A stretch of DNA of 64,000 nucleotides from Alteromonadales bacterium alter-6D02 (GTDB lineage: Bacteria; Pseudomonadota; Gammaproteobacteria; Enterobacterales; Psychrobiaceae). The translations under genes and the position numbers were made by a program. The stretch is taken from assembly GCA_002835545.1 (NCBI GenBank), contig PIZK01000024.1:1-64000 (forward strand), written 5' to 3'. Shown here in pieces: positions 36,721 to 48,833 of the stretch. The notes beneath the pieces are model-generated. The model had not been told where the DNA came from and did no database searches. It worked only from the letters and a program-made list of their open reading frames with translations. The number at the start of each line of letters is the position of its first letter. Position 1 is the stretch's first letter.

Positions 36721-38637
36721 ATGGGCAAAATTATCGGTATCGACTTAGGTACAACTAACTCATGTGTTGCTGTTTTAGACGGCGAAAAGACACGAATCAT
36801 TGAAAACGCTGAAGGCGATCGCACAACACCTTCGATCATCGCTTACACTGAAGGCGAAGTATTAGTTGGTCAACCTGCAAAACGTCAAGCGGTTACTAAC
36901 CCACATAACACATTATTCGCTATTAAGCGTTTAATCGGTCGTCGCTTTCAAGATGAAGTTGTTCAACGTGATGTAAAAATCATGCCTTACAAGATCGTTA
37001 AAGCTGACAACGGTGACGCTTGGGTTGAAGCACAAGATAAGAAAATGGCTCCACCACAAATTTCTGCTGAAATCTTGAAAAAAATGAAGAAGACTGCAGA
37101 AGATTACTTAGGTGAGTCAGTATCTGAAGCTGTTATCACAGTACCTGCATACTTTAACGATGCACAGCGTCAAGCAACTAAAGATGCTGGCCGTATCGCG
37201 GGTCTTGAAGTAAAACGTATCATCAATGAGCCGACGGCTGCTGCACTAGCATACGGTATGGACAAAAAAGCGGGCGACAACGTTGTTGCTGTTTATGACC
37301 TTGGTGGTGGTACATTTGATATCTCAATCATCGAAATCGATGAAATGGATGGCGAGCACACATTCGAAGTATTAGCGACTAACGGTGACACTCACTTAGG
37401 TGGTGAAGATTTCGATAGCCGTCTAATCAACTACTTAGTAGAAGAGTTCAAAAAAGAGCAAGGTATCGACTTAAACAACGATCCACTTGCACTACAACGT
37501 CTGAAAGAAGCAGCAGAGAAAGCAAAAATCGAACTTTCTTCAACGCAACAAACAGAAGTTAACCTACCATACATCACGGCTGATGCAACAGGTCCTAAAC
37601 ATTTAGCGATTAAAGTGACTCGTGCAAAACTTGAGTCTCTAGTTGAAGATTTAGTACAACGTACACTTGAGCCATTAAAAGTAGCATTAGCTGACTCTGA
37701 TTTAAGTATCAGTGACATCAACGATGTTATCTTGGTTGGTGGTCAAACACGTATGCCGCTAGTACAAGAGAAAGTAACTAACTTCTTCGGTAAAGAGCCA
37801 CGTAAAGACGTTAACCCTGATGAAGCAGTAGCAATGGGTGCTGCAGTACAAGGCGGTGTATTAGCGGGCGACGTAACTGATGTATTACTACTAGACGTTA
37901 CTCCTTTATCGCTAGGTATCGAGACTATGGGTGGTGTGATGACTACGGTTATTGCTAAGAATAGCACGATCCCTACGAAGCAATCTCAAACGTTCTCTAC
38001 CGCAGAAGACAACCAGTCTGCTGTAACCGTTCATGTTGTACAAGGTGAGCGTAAGCGTGCTGCAGATAACAAATCATTAGGTCAATTTAACTTAGAAGGC
38101 ATCCGTGCAGCAATGCGTGGTACGCCTCAAATCGAAGTTACTTTTGATATCGATGCTGATGGTATCCTACACGTATCTGCGAAAGATAAAGACACTGGTC
38201 AAGAACAGAAAATTACGATTAAAGCATCTTCTGGTTTAGATGATGATGAAATCGAAAAAATGGTTCGTGACGCTGAAGCAAATGCTGAAGAAGATGCGAA
38301 GTTTGAAGAGTTAGTTCAATCACGTAACCAAGCTGATGGCATGGTTCACGCAACACGCAAGCAAGTTGAAGAAGCTGGTGAAGCATTAGCAAGCGACGAA
38401 AAAGAGAAAATCGAAGCGGCTGTTGTTGAACTTGAAACTGCAATTAAAGGCGACGATAAAGAAGCGATTGAAGCGAAAACTCAAGCGTTAATGGAAGCGT
38501 CTGCTAAATTAATGGAAATCGCACAGCAACAAGCACAAGCGCAACAAGGTGCAGGTGAAGGTGCTCAAGAGCAAGCTCAACCACAAGATGATGTTGTTGA
38601 CGCTGAATTTGAAGAAGTTAAAGACGACAAAAAGTAA
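36721..38637 (+). CDS. dnaK: Chaperone DnaK (Hsp70)
   Basis: The ATP-dependent Hsp70 of 638 residues. The nucleotide-binding domain starts [13 protein letters not shown] and includes [12 protein letters not shown]. The linker [17 protein letters not shown] leads to the substrate-binding domain, and the C-terminus is acidic (ending [14 protein letters not shown]). I chose the ATG at 36721 ([12 protein letters not shown]), preceded by GGAG; the open frame continues 30 nt upstream. It works with DnaJ and GrpE, both encoded nearby. Confidence 0.98.
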   Translation: MGKIIGIDLGTTNSCVAVLDGEKTRIIENAEGDRTTPSIIAYTEGEVLVGQPAKRQAVTNPHNTLFAIKRLIGRRFQDEVVQRDVKIMPYKIVKADNGDAWVEAQDKKMAPPQISAEILKKMKKTAEDYLGESVSEAVITVPAYFNDAQRQATKDAGRIAGLEVKRIINEPTAAALAYGMDKKAGDNVVAVYDLGGGTFDISIIEIDEMDGEHTFEVLATNGDTHLGGEDFDSRLINYLVEEFKKEQGIDLNNDPLALQRLKEAAEKAKIELSSTQQTEVNLPYITADATGPKHLAIKVTRAKLESLVEDLVQRTLEPLKVALADSDLSISDINDVILVGGQTRMPLVQEKVTNFFGKEPRKDVNPDEAVAMGAAVQGGVLAGDVTDVLLLDVTPLSLGIETMGGVMTTVIAKNSTIPTKQSQTFSTAEDNQSAVTVHVVQGERKRAADNKSLGQFNLEGIRAAMRGTPQIEVTFDIDADGILHVSAKDKDTGQEQKITIKASSGLDDDEIEKMVRDAEANAEEDAKFEELVQSRNQADGMVHATRKQVEEAGEALASDEKEKIEAAVVELETAIKGDDKEAIEAKTQALMEASAKLMEIAQQQAQAQQGAGEGAQEQAQPQDDVVDAEFEEVKDDKK

Positions 38638-38717
38638 TATTTGTCGGTAAGTAACAATGTAGCGGGCGTTTGGGGAAACCTTAACGCCCGTCCTTGTTAA
38701 CAGATACTGAGATTTAG

Positions 38718-38779
38718 TAGCAATTCCAATAACTAATTTAACTTATAAATCATGCTGTTAATTAATGGAATTGGTTTAA
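38718..38779. repeat. Dispersed palindromic element, copy 2
   Basis: CAATTCCAATAACTAATTTA on the left and TTAATTAATGGAATTGGTTT on the right form an imperfect palindrome in the dnaK-dnaJ gap. The right arm read on the minus strand (AAACCAATTCCATTAATTAA) closely matches the left arm of copy 1. Confidence 0.65.
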
Positions 38780-38838
38780 TTAAATTGTCTATCAGGCAAG
38801 TAAACCTGATGTAGAAGAATAAGTGGAAAGCAATCACC

Positions 38839-39969
38839 ATGTCTAAACGTGACTATTATGAAGTATTAGGCGTTTCTAAAACGGCTACTGAGAAAGAACT
38901 GAAAAAGGCGTACAAACGCTTAGCGATGAAATGTCACCCTGACAGAAATCCTGGGGATGAGTCTGCTGTAGAGACATTTAAAGAGCTGCAAGAAGCTTAT
39001 GATATTCTTGGCGATGCTCAAAAGCGTGCTGCGTACGATCAATATGGCCATGCAGGAGTTGATCCTAGTCGCGGCGGCGGTGCAGGCGCACAAGACTTTG
39101 GTGATATCTTCGGCGACATGTTTGGTGATATCTTCGGTGGCGGTGGCGGCCGTGGTGGACGCCAACGCGGCCCAGCACGCGGTGCAGATTTACGTTACAA
39201 CATGGAGCTAAGCCTCGAAGAAGCGGTTAAGGGTGTCAGTAAAGATATCCAAGTACCATCCTTACAAAGTTGTGATGATTGTCATGGCTCTGGCGCGAAA
39301 AAAGGTACTTCGGCAACCACTTGTGGAACCTGTCATGGACAGGGTCAAGTCCAAATGCGTCAAGGTTTCTTTGCCGTACAGCAAGCTTGTCCTACGTGTC
39401 GTGGTAAAGGTAAGATAATTAAAGACCCATGTCGTACTTGTCACGGCGAAGGTCGTTATGAGAAAACGAAAACGCTATCAGTTAAAATCCCTGCCGGTGT
39501 TGATACTGGCGACCGTATCCGTTTAAGTGGTGAAGGTGAAGCAGGTGAAGCGGGCGCTGGTAACGGTGACTTATACGTTCAAGTGCATGTAAAAGATCAT
39601 AACATCTTCGAACGTGACGGTAATAATCTTTACTGTGAAGTCCCTATTAGTTTTGCCCATGCTGCGCTTGGTGGTGACATTGAAGTACCGACACTTGATG
39701 GTAAAGTGAAGTTAAAAGTTAGTAGCGAAACTCAGACGGGTCGTATGTTCCGTTTACGTGGTAAAGGGGTGAAGTCGGTTCGCAGTCATTCTACCGGTGA
39801 TTTAATCTGTAAGGTTGTTGTTGAAACTCCAGTTAAACTGACTGAGCATCAAAAGAAACTACTAAAAGAATTTGATACGGCCGTTAATGGTTCATCAAAA
39901 GAACACAAGCCAAAAGCTGAAGGTTTCTTTGATGGGGTAAAAAACTTCTTTAACGACTTAAATGGCTAA
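38839..39969 (+). CDS. dnaJ: Chaperone DnaJ (Hsp40)
   Basis: The DnaK co-chaperone, 376 residues. The J domain carries HPD at 33-35, a Gly-rich region (about 75-115) follows, then four CxxCxGxG zinc repeats ([32 protein letters not shown]), and the C-terminal substrate-binding part. It is the usual partner gene of dnaK, separated by about 200 bp holding a palindromic element. A hairpin terminator follows. Confidence 0.97.
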   Translation: MSKRDYYEVLGVSKTATEKELKKAYKRLAMKCHPDRNPGDESAVETFKELQEAYDILGDAQKRAAYDQYGHAGVDPSRGGGAGAQDFGDIFGDMFGDIFGGGGGRGGRQRGPARGADLRYNMELSLEEAVKGVSKDIQVPSLQSCDDCHGSGAKKGTSATTCGTCHGQGQVQMRQGFFAVQQACPTCRGKGKIIKDPCRTCHGEGRYEKTKTLSVKIPAGVDTGDRIRLSGEGEAGEAGAGNGDLYVQVHVKDHNIFERDGNNLYCEVPISFAHAALGGDIEVPTLDGKVKLKVSSETQTGRMFRLRGKGVKSVRSHSTGDLICKVVVETPVKLTEHQKKLLKEFDTAVNGSSKEHKPKAEGFFDGVKNFFNDLNG

Positions 39970-39972
39970 TCA

Positions 39973-40002
39973 ATAGCAGGTTATTTTGTTAACCTGCTTT
40001 AA
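39973..40002 (+). terminator. Terminator of dnaJ
   Basis: AGCAGGTTA and TAACCTGCT form a 9-bp stem with a six-base loop, followed by TTAATTT. Confidence 0.72.
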
Positions 40003-40021
40003 TTTGATGAGGGATTATATA

Positions 40022-40828
40022 ATGAAGAAAACTATTTTAGCGGTAGCTGCACTGTCGGTACTAGCAGGTTGCCAAGTTACGAAAAGCCCTACAGGACGCA
40101 CACAAGCTTTAATGTACTCTTCGGCTGATATGAACACGTTAGGTGCGCAGTCATTTGAAGAAATAAAAGCCAAAGAAAAGGTCGTCACTGACGCTCGTGT
40201 TAATGGTTATGTTGCATGTATTACCGATGCAATTACTGCTCATGTCCCAAGTTCTTACGGTGTTAAGCAATGGGATGTTGTGGTATTTGACTCACCACAA
40301 GCCAATGCGTTTGCATTACCAGGTGGTCATATCGGCGTTTATACGGGTTTAATGAAAGTTGCCAAAACACCTGATCAACTGGCCGCGGTTATCGGCCATG
40401 AAATTGGCCACGTGCTAGCGAATCATTCAAATGAACGTTTATCACGCAACCAACTTACCGGCATGGGCATGCAGATTGCTGGCGGGGCTTTTGATCTCGC
40501 TGGTGTGCAAAATAAAGAGTTATGGATGCAGGGTTTAGGCCTTGGTGCTCAATATGGTGTGGCATTACCTTTTGGGCGTAAGCAGGAAAGTGAGTCTGAC
40601 AAAATAGGCTTAGATCTAATGGCTAAAGCTGGTTTTAAGCCTGAGCATAGTGTGACGCTATGGCAAGCTATGGGTGCTGCGGCTGGTGGGCAACAGCCAA
40701 TCGAGTTCTTATCAACTCACCCATCAAATGAGAGACGCATTAAAGACTTAAATAAGGGTATGCCTAAAGCCAATGCCACTTACCAACAGGCACAAGCGTC
40801 AGGTTTACGACCAAGCTGTAAGGTCTAA
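40022..40828 (+). CDS. M48 family zinc metalloprotease lipoprotein
   Basis: A 268-residue lipoprotein (signal MKKTILAVAALSVLAGC, Cys17) of peptidase family M48, similar to LoiP/YcaL. The zinc motif is H126-EIGH-130, with a third ligand in ESESDKIGLD. Such proteins degrade misfolded envelope proteins. I chose the ATG at 40022, which gives the signal peptide and has GAGGG upstream; the frame continues to 39986. Its place after dnaJ suits a quality-control role, though a terminator separates them. Confidence 0.93.
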   Translation: MKKTILAVAALSVLAGCQVTKSPTGRTQALMYSSADMNTLGAQSFEEIKAKEKVVTDARVNGYVACITDAITAHVPSSYGVKQWDVVVFDSPQANAFALPGGHIGVYTGLMKVAKTPDQLAAVIGHEIGHVLANHSNERLSRNQLTGMGMQIAGGAFDLAGVQNKELWMQGLGLGAQYGVALPFGRKQESESDKIGLDLMAKAGFKPEHSVTLWQAMGAAAGGQQPIEFLSTHPSNERRIKDLNKGMPKANATYQQAQASGLRPSCKV

Positions 40829-40960
40829 TTTTTGAAAATCGTAACCCTCTGACTATATAATCGTTAGAGGCTTAGGGTTTACTGTACACCGAATTTAATC
40901 GGCTTTAGTTTATAAACTGTGGCCTAATTAAATAATTATAATTAAATTAAAGAGAATAAT

Positions 40961-41578
<618 letters not shown>

Positions 41579-41597
41579 TAAGCTTCATTAGTTGATA

Positions 41598-41634
41598 AAG
41601 AGCCACTAACGAACGTTAGTGGCTCTTTTTTTTG
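41598..41634 (+). terminator. Terminator of fklB
   Basis: GAGCCACTAACG and CGTTAGTGGCTC form a perfect 12-bp stem with a two-base gap, followed by eight T. Confidence 0.92.
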
Positions 41635-42324
41635 CTTGAAATCTTAGCATGGGGTAATCACCCACTAATCAGTTGACCAGATATTCTCGCTTAAATAGGT
41701 AATTAGTTTCTTTATTACCTGAGTACATCTCACCTCTCCAATGAATGGTTACTGTGTCCAAAATAAGTTAGACGTGGCTACTTGTCCCTATAATACTCTT
41801 TTTTATTCCTGTTTTTGGAATGCCTAAAGATAACCTTGCAATCATTAGTTTTTAACTCTCATGTCGGTAAATAAGGTGTTTTGGTGTTGATTTGTGGCTT
41901 TATTGCATGGTTAAGTTATTGTAATTGTTGGTTTTGTTTGGCTTTTTTGTTTCTGAGGGTGTTACTGGGTGTTATTTGAGTTAAGATTGCTTTAGTTGGC
42001 TTATTTGAGCGTTTTTTAATGTTTTTTTATCAAAAGAAACGAAAAATATATTGATTGCGTTGATTACTCTCATTAAGGTGTGCTCGTCCTCAATATTTTT
42101 TCACTTATAATAATAAATGGCTCTTTAATTGTACTCTAGTTATTAAATCGACGCCTAACGCTATTAAGGGTTGTATGTAATGGTAAGGTACTGATAAATA
42201 ATGGTATTGCTTTGTTTTTTGTTGCTGGTAAGTAGGTGTTAAAGAGTGTTTTTCTCGTTGTTATCTTTGGTATTAATGACTTTCACTATGTAATTTATTT
42301 TAGTTGTTTATTTTGGTGTGACTC
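41635..42324. other. Gene-free, AT-rich stretch before carAB
   Basis: About 690 bp with no convincing open reading frame on either strand. From about 41870 to 42010 and 42170 to 42320 the plus strand is rich in T and G, with repeated short TTGTT/GGTGTT words. I see no tRNA, terminator or recognisable protein remnant. In E. coli dapB precedes carA; here the space holds nothing readable. Confidence 0.6.
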
Positions 42325-42353
42325 TGGACTATTGCTGTTACCTCGACTATACT
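42325..42353 (+). promoter_or_regulatory. Candidate sigma-70 promoter of carAB
   Basis: TGGACT at 42325-42330 and TATACT at 42348-42353 are 17 bp apart. The leader would be about 90 nt. An inverted repeat CTCATAATGAG lies at 42410-42420 within it. Confidence 0.55.
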
Positions 42354-42448
42354 ACGCGGAATTTGGCTTAAAAAAGTAATTTAAGCTGTTTTGCATAAAC
42401 TATGATGTCTCATAATGAGATGTTTTTTATTGTCTTTTGGAGGTTGCT

Positions 42449-43591
42449 TTGAGTAAATCTGCCTTATTAGTGCTTGAAGATGGTTCTGTTTTTCACGGAA
42501 CATCAATTGGTGCAGAAGGTCATTCAGTGGGTGAAGTTGTATTTAATACTTCGATGACTGGCTATCAGGAAATTTTAACTGACCCATCTTACGCTCGACA
42601 AATTGTCACTCTTACTTACCCTCATATTGGTAACACGGGTACAAACTCAGAAGATGAAGAGTCTGACAAGATTCACGCTTGTGGTTTAGTTATTCGTGAT
42701 TTACCACTATTAACAAGTAACTTCCGTAACGAGAAAACATTAAGTGATTACTTAACTGATAGCGGTGTTGTGGGTATTGCTAATATCGATACGCGTCGTT
42801 TAACTCGTCTCTTACGTGAAAAGGGTGCGCAAGCCGGTTGTATTATGGCAGGTGAAGTGGATGAAGCAAAAGCACTTGAGTTAGCTCAAGGTTTTGCTGG
42901 TCTAAAAGGCATGGATTTAGCTAAAGAAGTAACAACGAAAACGACTTATGAGTTTACTAAGAAAACTTGGTCTTTAGTTGGTGGCTTACCAAGTGATACG
43001 CCAAGTGAAGAGTTACCTCATCACGTAGTCGCTTATGATTTCGGTATCAAAGATAACATCATGCGTATGTTAGTTGACCGTGGTTGTCGCTTAACTGTCG
43101 TACCAGCTCAGACTCCTGCTGCTGATGTGCTTGCATTAAACCCAGATGGTATCTTCTTATCTAATGGCCCAGGTGATCCACAGCCTTGTACTTATGCAAT
43201 TGATGCAATTAAGTCTTTCTTAGAAACTGATATCCCACAATTTGGTATTTGTTTAGGCCATCAGTTACTCGCATTAGCAAGTGGCGCTCAAACGGTTAAA
43301 ATGAAGTTTGGTCACCATGGTGCAAACCATCCGGTTCAAGAACTTCAAAATGGCCGTGTGATGATCACTGCGCAAAACCATGGTTTCGCTGCTGACGAAG
43401 AAACATTGCCAAAAAATGTAGTTGCAACACACAAATCTCTATTTGATGGTTCTTTACAGGGCATTCATCTAACAGACAAGCCAGCATTTAGCTTCCAAGG
43501 TCACCCTGAAGCAAGTCCTGGCCCACATGATGCTGCTCCATTGTTCGATCATTTCATCGAATTAATCGAAGCGCGTAAAGCTGCTAAGTAA
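42449..43591 (+). CDS. carA: Carbamoyl-phosphate synthase small subunit
   Basis: CarA hydrolyses glutamine and channels ammonia to CarB for carbamoyl phosphate, feeding arginine and pyrimidine synthesis. The 380 residues show the class I amidotransferase triad: nucleophile Cys in [10 protein letters not shown], and His/Glu in [13 protein letters not shown] chose TTG at 42449 (Met-Ser-Lys-Ser-Ala) because GGAGG lies 5 nt upstream and E. coli carA also starts with TTG. carB follows after 37 nt. Confidence 0.95.
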   Translation: MSKSALLVLEDGSVFHGTSIGAEGHSVGEVVFNTSMTGYQEILTDPSYARQIVTLTYPHIGNTGTNSEDEESDKIHACGLVIRDLPLLTSNFRNEKTLSDYLTDSGVVGIANIDTRRLTRLLREKGAQAGCIMAGEVDEAKALELAQGFAGLKGMDLAKEVTTKTTYEFTKKTWSLVGGLPSDTPSEELPHHVVAYDFGIKDNIMRMLVDRGCRLTVVPAQTPAADVLALNPDGIFLSNGPGDPQPCTYAIDAIKSFLETDIPQFGICLGHQLLALASGAQTVKMKFGHHGANHPVQELQNGRVMITAQNHGFAADEETLPKNVVATHKSLFDGSLQGIHLTDKPAFSFQGHPEASPGPHDAAPLFDHFIELIEARKAAK

Positions 43592-43628
43592 CCATAAGTC
43601 TCAGACGAAATAGATAGGATTAAGAACG

Positions 43629-46600
43629 ATGGCAAAACGTACCGACTTAAAAAGTATTCTTATTCTGGGCGCTGGCCCGATAGTAATTGGTCAGGCTTGT
43701 GAGTTTGATTATTCTGGTGCTCAGGCTTGTAAAGCACTGCGTGAAGAAGGTTACCGAGTAATTCTAGTAAACTCGAACCCAGCAACTATTATGACAGACC
43801 CAGAGATGGCAGATGCAACATACATCGAGCCAATTCACTGGGAAGTTGTAGAAAAAATTATTGAAAAAGAGCGTCCATGTGCGGTTTTACCGACAATGGG
43901 TGGTCAAACAGCATTAAACTGTGCGCTTGAGTTAGAAAGTAAAGGTGTACTTGAGAAATACAATGTTGAAATGATCGGTGCAACGGCCGATGCGATTGAT
44001 AAAGCTGAAGACCGTAAACGTTTCGATGAAGCGATGAAAAAAATCGGTTTAGCGACGCCTGAAGCGGGTATTGCTCATTCGATGGAAGAAGCACACGAAG
44101 TTCAAAAGAAAGTTGGCTTCCCGTGTATTATTCGTCCATCGTTCACTATGGGTGGTACAGGCGGCGGTATCGCTTATAACATTGAAGAGTTCGTGGAAAT
44201 TTGTACCCGTGGTCTAGATTTATCACCAACGTCTGAACTGTTAATCGATGAGTCACTAATCGGCTGGAAAGAGTACGAAACCGAAGTAGTACGTGACAAA
44301 AATGATAACTGTATCATTGTTTGTACGATAGAAAACTTTGACCCTATGGGGATTCACACTGGAGACTCAATCACTGTTGCTCCTGCGCAAACGTTAACTG
44401 ATAAAGAATACCAAATCATGCGTAACGCATCGATGGCTGTATTACGTGAAATTGGTGTTGAAACGGGTGGTTCTAACGTTCAGTTTGGTATCTGTCCAAA
44501 CACTGGCCGTATGGTAATCATCGAGATGAACCCACGTGTATCTCGTTCATCTGCATTAGCATCGAAAGCAACAGGTTTCCCAATTGCTAAAATCGCGGCT
44601 AAGTTAGCGGTAGGCTATACTCTTGATGAATTATCAAATGACATTACTGGTGGCGCAACACCAGCATCATTTGAACCATCAATTGATTATGTTGTTACTA
44701 AGATTCCTCGCTTTAACTTTGAAAAGTTTGCTGGTTGTGAAGATCGCCTGACTACTCAAATGAAGTCTGTTGGTGAAGTAATGGCTATCGGTCGTAACCA
44801 ACAAGAGTCAATGCAAAAAGCATTACGCGGCCTTGAAGTCGGCGTGAGTGGTTTTGACCCGATTGTTGATGCTGATGACAATGAAGCGTTAAACAAAATT
44901 AAACACGAATTAACGACTGCTGGTGCTGATCGTATTTGGTACATCGCCGATGCATTCCGTTTCGGTATGACACTTGATGAAGTTTTCAACATCACGCGCA
45001 TCGATCGTTGGTTCCTGATTCAAATTCAAGACATCGTTAGTGAAGAATATAAAGTCGCAGATGGTGGCATGGCTAACTTAACACCTGATTACTTGCGTTC
45101 ACTTAAGCGTAAAGGTTTCTCAGATGAGCGTTTAGCGACGGTATTAGGTGTAGCTGAGTCAGAGGTTCGCAAAATTCGTGACCGCCATGACATTCACCCT
45201 GTTTACAAGCGTGTTGATACGTGTGCGGCTGAATTCTCTTCAGATACTGCTTACATGTACTCTTGTTACGATGAAGAGTGTGAGTCAAACGTAACCGATA
45301 AAGAAAAAATCATGATTATCGGTGGCGGTCCAAACCGTATCGGTCAAGGTATTGAGTTTGATTATTGTTGTGTACACGCTGCAATGGCGATGCGTGAAGA
45401 AGGTTACGAAACAATCATGGTTAACTGTAACCCTGAAACTGTTTCAACTGACTACGATACATCAGACCGTTTATACTTTGAATCAGTCACCTTTGAAGAC
45501 GTGATTGAAATCGTACGTATCGAGAAGCCTAAAGGCGTGATCGTACAGTACGGTGGTCAAACACCACTTAAACTAGCTCGTGCTTTAGAAAGTGCTGGCG
45601 TACCAATTATCGGTACATCACCAGATGCAATCGACCGTGCTGAAGACCGCGAACGTTTCCAACAAATGATTGAACGTTTGGGTATCCAGCAACCAACGAA
45701 TGCGACAGTTAACAGCGCAGAAGAAGCGATTGCTGAATCAGGTAACATCGGCTTCCCATTAGTAGTACGTCCTTCTTATGTATTAGGTGGCCGTGCGATG
45801 GAAATCGTTTATGACGAGCAAGACTTGCGTCGTTACATGACGGCAGCCGTTAGCGTATCAAACGATTCGCCAATTCTTCTAGACCGTTTCTTAGATAACG
45901 CAGTAGAAGTTGACGTTGATGCTGTCTGTGATGGTGTTGATGTCGTTGTCGGTGGTATCATGGAGCACATTGAAGAAGCGGGTGTTCACTCTGGTGACTC
46001 TGGTTGTTCATTACCTCCATACACGTTAGGTCAAGATATTCAAGATCGCCTACGTGAGAAAGTTCGTCAACTAGCACTTGAACTTGGTGTTATCGGTCTG
46101 ATGAATACACAGTTCGCAATCAAAGATGGCAACATCTACATGATTGAAGTTAACCCACGTGCTGCACGTACCATTCCTTTCGTATCTAAAGCTACAGGTG
46201 TACCACTAGCGAAGATTGCTGCGAAAGTCATGGCGGGTAAATCGCTGAAAGAACTTGGTTTCACAACAGAAGTTGTACCACCATACTACTCAGTGAAAGA
46301 AGTTGTTTTACCGTTTAACAAGTTCCACGGTGCTGATCCAATCTTAGGCCCTGAAATGCGCTCTACCGGTGAAGTAATGGGTGTTGGTACAACATTCGCA
46401 GAAGCTTATGCTAAAGCTCAGTTAGGTGCTAAATCTAACGTGCCGAAGAAAGGTCGTGCGTTAATCTCTGTTCGTAACAGCGATAAAGGCCGTGTTGCTC
46501 AATTAGCTAAGAAGTTACTAGAACTTGGTTATGAAATTGATGCAACTCATGGTACAGCCGTTATCCTTGGTGAAGCAGGAATCAATCCACGCTTAGTAAA

Positions 46601-46844
46601 CAAAGTAAGCGAAGGTCGTCCGCACATTCTTGACCGAATCACTAATGGTGAGTACGAGTACATTGTAAACACGACTGAAGGTCGTCAAGCAATTGAAGAT
46701 TCTCGTAAACTTCGTGCTGGTGCATTACGTTACAAAGTAAGCTACACCACTACGATGAATGCGGCGTTAGCGACATGTGATTCCATTTTAGCTGATGATC
46801 GCGCTACAGTAACATCAGTACAAGAGTTACACGCTAAAATCTAA
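43629..46844 (+). CDS. carB: Carbamoyl-phosphate synthase large subunit
   Basis: The 1071-residue synthetase makes carbamoyl phosphate from bicarbonate, ammonia and two ATP. Two homologous ATP-grasp halves are clear, with [18 protein letters not shown] near the start and [20 protein letters not shown] in the second half (about 560). The C-terminal domain (about 935-1071, [12 protein letters not shown]) is the allosteric MGS domain. Length equals the E. coli enzyme. A strong terminator follows. Confidence 0.98.
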   Translation: MAKRTDLKSILILGAGPIVIGQACEFDYSGAQACKALREEGYRVILVNSNPATIMTDPEMADATYIEPIHWEVVEKIIEKERPCAVLPTMGGQTALNCALELESKGVLEKYNVEMIGATADAIDKAEDRKRFDEAMKKIGLATPEAGIAHSMEEAHEVQKKVGFPCIIRPSFTMGGTGGGIAYNIEEFVEICTRGLDLSPTSELLIDESLIGWKEYETEVVRDKNDNCIIVCTIENFDPMGIHTGDSITVAPAQTLTDKEYQIMRNASMAVLREIGVETGGSNVQFGICPNTGRMVIIEMNPRVSRSSALASKATGFPIAKIAAKLAVGYTLDELSNDITGGATPASFEPSIDYVVTKIPRFNFEKFAGCEDRLTTQMKSVGEVMAIGRNQQESMQKALRGLEVGVSGFDPIVDADDNEALNKIKHELTTAGADRIWYIADAFRFGMTLDEVFNITRIDRWFLIQIQDIVSEEYKVADGGMANLTPDYLRSLKRKGFSDERLATVLGVAESEVRKIRDRHDIHPVYKRVDTCAAEFSSDTAYMYSCYDEECESNVTDKEKIMIIGGGPNRIGQGIEFDYCCVHAAMAMREEGYETIMVNCNPETVSTDYDTSDRLYFESVTFEDVIEIVRIEKPKGVIVQYGGQTPLKLARALESAGVPIIGTSPDAIDRAEDRERFQQMIERLGIQQPTNATVNSAEEAIAESGNIGFPLVVRPSYVLGGRAMEIVYDEQDLRRYMTAAVSVSNDSPILLDRFLDNAVEVDVDAVCDGVDVVVGGIMEHIEEAGVHSGDSGCSLPPYTLGQDIQDRLREKVRQLALELGVIGLMNTQFAIKDGNIYMIEVNPRAARTIPFVSKATGVPLAKIAAKVMAGKSLKELGFTTEVVPPYYSVKEVVLPFNKFHGADPILGPEMRSTGEVMGVGTTFAEAYAKAQLGAKSNVPKKGRALISVRNSDKGRVAQLAKKLLELGYEIDATHGTAVILGEAGINPRLVNKVSEGRPHILDRITNGEYEYIVNTTEGRQAIEDSRKLRAGALRYKVSYTTTMNAALATCDSILADDRATVTSVQELHAKI

Positions 46845-46863
46845 TTTCAGTGTTAACCGAATC

Positions 46864-46899
46864 AAAAAAGAGGCTATTTTCATAGCCTCTTTTTTTTTG
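46864..46899 (+). terminator. Terminator of carAB
   Basis: GAGGCTAT and ATAGCCTC form an 8-bp stem with a four-base loop, followed by nine or more T. Confidence 0.9.
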
Positions 46900-47004
46900 C
46901 CTTTGTATTAATGCTGTGGGTATATTAAGCACTTTTCAAATCCAATTCTTCAGGGTAGTCTAATAACCCTAATTAAACATAAATAATAAAAAGAAGGTTG
47001 AAGC

Positions 47005-47379
47005 ATGAAACCCAGTAAAGAGTTTTTAGCATTAGCTCAGCAAGCATCAAAAAACGTTGCCCATACCGATATTGAAACACTAGCACGATGGCAGGAGGAA
47101 CAACGTGACTTTTTATTGATTGATGTCAGAGAGCAAAGTGAGTGGGATAATGGCCACTTACCCGATGCAATCCACCTCAGCAGAGGAATTATTGAGCGAG
47201 ACATTGTGGCGAGAGTGCCAGATTTTGAACATATTCTGGTTCTTTATTGTGGTGCAGGGCCGCGTAGCTCGTTAGCGGGAGAAAGTTTACAGAAAATGGG
47301 CTATCGTAATATTATCTCGCTTGATGGTGGGTTTATGGCTTGGAAGCAAGCTGACTATGCTGTGGTTACTAGTAATTAA
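47005..47379 (+). CDS. Rhodanese-like domain protein
   Basis: A 124-residue single rhodanese domain, normally a sulfur carrier or thiosulfate sulfurtransferase. The active-site loop is LYCGAGPRSS with Cys82. The family motifs DVREQSEW and GHLPDAIHLSRG are present. It lacks a signal peptide. The pseudouridine synthase gene follows after 46 nt; no functional link is evident. Confidence 0.9.
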   Translation: MKPSKEFLALAQQASKNVAHTDIETLARWQEEQRDFLLIDVREQSEWDNGHLPDAIHLSRGIIERDIVARVPDFEHILVLYCGAGPRSSLAGESLQKMGYRNIISLDGGFMAWKQADYAVVTSN

Positions 47380-47425
47380 TTGTTATACTGGGCGCAACGT
47401 CATTTAACCTATTTAATAACCCCCA

Positions 47426-48103
47426 ATGATCAATGCTTTTGACATTATTGATGACAATGACAGGTTTATTGTCATCAATAAATATAATGATATAGATTTT
47501 CACACGAGCAACCAACAGCTCGGAATTGTTGAGCTGGTTAAACAGCAGCTTGGCTATTCACAGCTTTTCCCTGTGCACCGTCTTGATAAAATGACCAGTG
47601 GTTTACTCATTCTCGCCAAAGACTCTATTTGTGCAGCAGCTTTTGGTGAGCTCTTTGAACAACGAAAAATGCATAAATATTACATCGCGCTCTCAGATAA
47701 AAAGCCAAAGAAAAAGCAGGGCTTAATCAAAGGTGATATGACCAAAGGGCGTAACGGTAGCTACCTGTTGTTAAAAACAACTAACAACCCAGCATTAACG
47801 CAGTTCTTTAGCTATTCAATTAATTGTGGTTTGCGTTTGTTTCTTCTAAAACCCCATAGTGGGAAAACACACCAGTTACGTGTAGCAATGAAAAGCTTAG
47901 GTGCACCGATCATTGGTGACTCCCGCTATTATCCCGGGCCTACCGAAGGAGTCGGTTATTTACATGCTTGGAAACTCAGTTTTGAGTTATTCTCTCAAAA
48001 ATATCACTTTACGGCACAGCCTCGCTGGTGTGAATATGAGACTGCCGAGCAGTGGCTTTTACAAGCTGCTGAACCCGATGGCTTAGCTTGGCCAAGGGTT
48101 TAG
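47426..48103 (+). CDS. RluA-family RNA pseudouridine synthase
   Basis: A 225-residue single-domain pseudouridine synthase without an S4 domain. The catalytic Asp54 lies in the conserved HRLDKMTSGLLILAK motif, and the LKPHSGKTHQLRVAMKSLG motif is present. It resembles the TIGR01621 subfamily and not RluA, RluC or RluD proper. The RNA target is unknown. A short leader and no clear terminator separate it from the next gene. Confidence 0.88.
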   Translation: MINAFDIIDDNDRFIVINKYNDIDFHTSNQQLGIVELVKQQLGYSQLFPVHRLDKMTSGLLILAKDSICAAAFGELFEQRKMHKYYIALSDKKPKKKQGLIKGDMTKGRNGSYLLLKTTNNPALTQFFSYSINCGLRLFLLKPHSGKTHQLRVAMKSLGAPIIGDSRYYPGPTEGVGYLHAWKLSFELFSQKYHFTAQPRWCEYETAEQWLLQAAEPDGLAWPRV

Positions 48104-48174
48104 TGTTTTAGCGTGTTGTTAAGTCATAGACTTTTCAACACTTATATGCAATTATCGACCGAGTTACTTTTTCT

Positions 48175-48555
48175 GTGAGATTGTCTGTGCATCTTAAGCG
48201 TGTTTTAATCGGCTGTTTTGTCATGATATCGATTGTTTTACAATCGTTTAATATTGTGGTGGATAGTGGTGCAGCACATCAATTAGATACAGCGCACTTA
48301 GCCACAGAGCATAATCATGCAACTCACCAATCTGAGTTTGTTGATTTACCAGCTAGCCACGCTAGTGGCAGCACTGAGCAACATGACTCGAGTGATTGCC
48401 ATCACTGCGGACACTGTAGTGGTTCGCATTTAACTTGGGTTACTAGCAAAGCGATAGCGAGGTTTAATCCTTTACTAACCCCCGAAATTTACCCTAACCC
48501 AACTTTTTACCTGTCCTCTCTTAGCGAAACCGCCTTTAGACCTCCGATCGTCTAG
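48175..48555 (+). CDS. His- and Cys-rich secreted small protein of the metal-efflux locus
   Basis: A protein of about 126 residues with an N-terminal hydrophobic segment (about 8-26), followed by a His-rich part (HLATEHNHATHQSE) and a Cys/His cluster DCHHCGHCSGSH. It resembles small DUF2946/CopL-like periplasmic metal-binding proteins seen near heavy-metal pumps; this is not a firm family call. The start is uncertain: GTG at 48175 or TTG at 48181. The CzcB/CzcA-type genes follow, supporting a metal role. Confidence 0.65.
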   Translation: MRLSVHLKRVLIGCFVMISIVLQSFNIVVDSGAAHQLDTAHLATEHNHATHQSEFVDLPASHASGSTEQHDSSDCHHCGHCSGSHLTWVTSKAIARFNPLLTPEIYPNPTFYLSSLSETAFRPPIV

Positions 48556-48574
48556 CTTCCTTATTTCTATTTAA

Positions 48575-48743
48575 CTTATACCATTTCCACTAATAACCTG
48601 ATCATTTTTCACGGTCTAAACAAATGATAGCTACGTTATTTATTGCCTATGTAGAATCACTACATACGCCAATAAATGCCTTGCTCTAATTCGTTTATCC
48701 TCGTTACAAAATTGATCACTTAATCAATGGAATTGGTATTACG
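48575..48743. repeat. Dispersed palindromic element, long copy 3
   Basis: TATACCATTTCCACTAATAA on the left pairs imperfectly with AATACCAATTCCATTGATTA (minus strand of the right end), about 165 bp apart. Between them is a second hairpin in which ATTTATTGCC-TATGTAG faces CTACATA-CGCCAATAAAT. The end sequence matches copies 1 and 2. No open reading frame is inside. Confidence 0.72.
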
Positions 48744-48833
48744 ACCTTTAAATGTCGTTAGTTGTCTCTGTAATTTTATTCGCAGTGGCATGATTATTAA
48801 TATTCAACTTGCTAATTTTAGCAGGGGAAGTCT

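Noticed and set aside
41752-41796. GTGTCCAAAATAAGTTAGAC followed by a second TGTCC, resembling an insertion-sequence end
   Set aside because: No matching second terminus, no transposase fragment and no target duplication nearby.
42405-42425. CTCATAATGAG in the carA leader as an ArgR box
   Set aside because: It is palindromic but does not fit the ArgR consensus TGAAT-N4-ATTCA.
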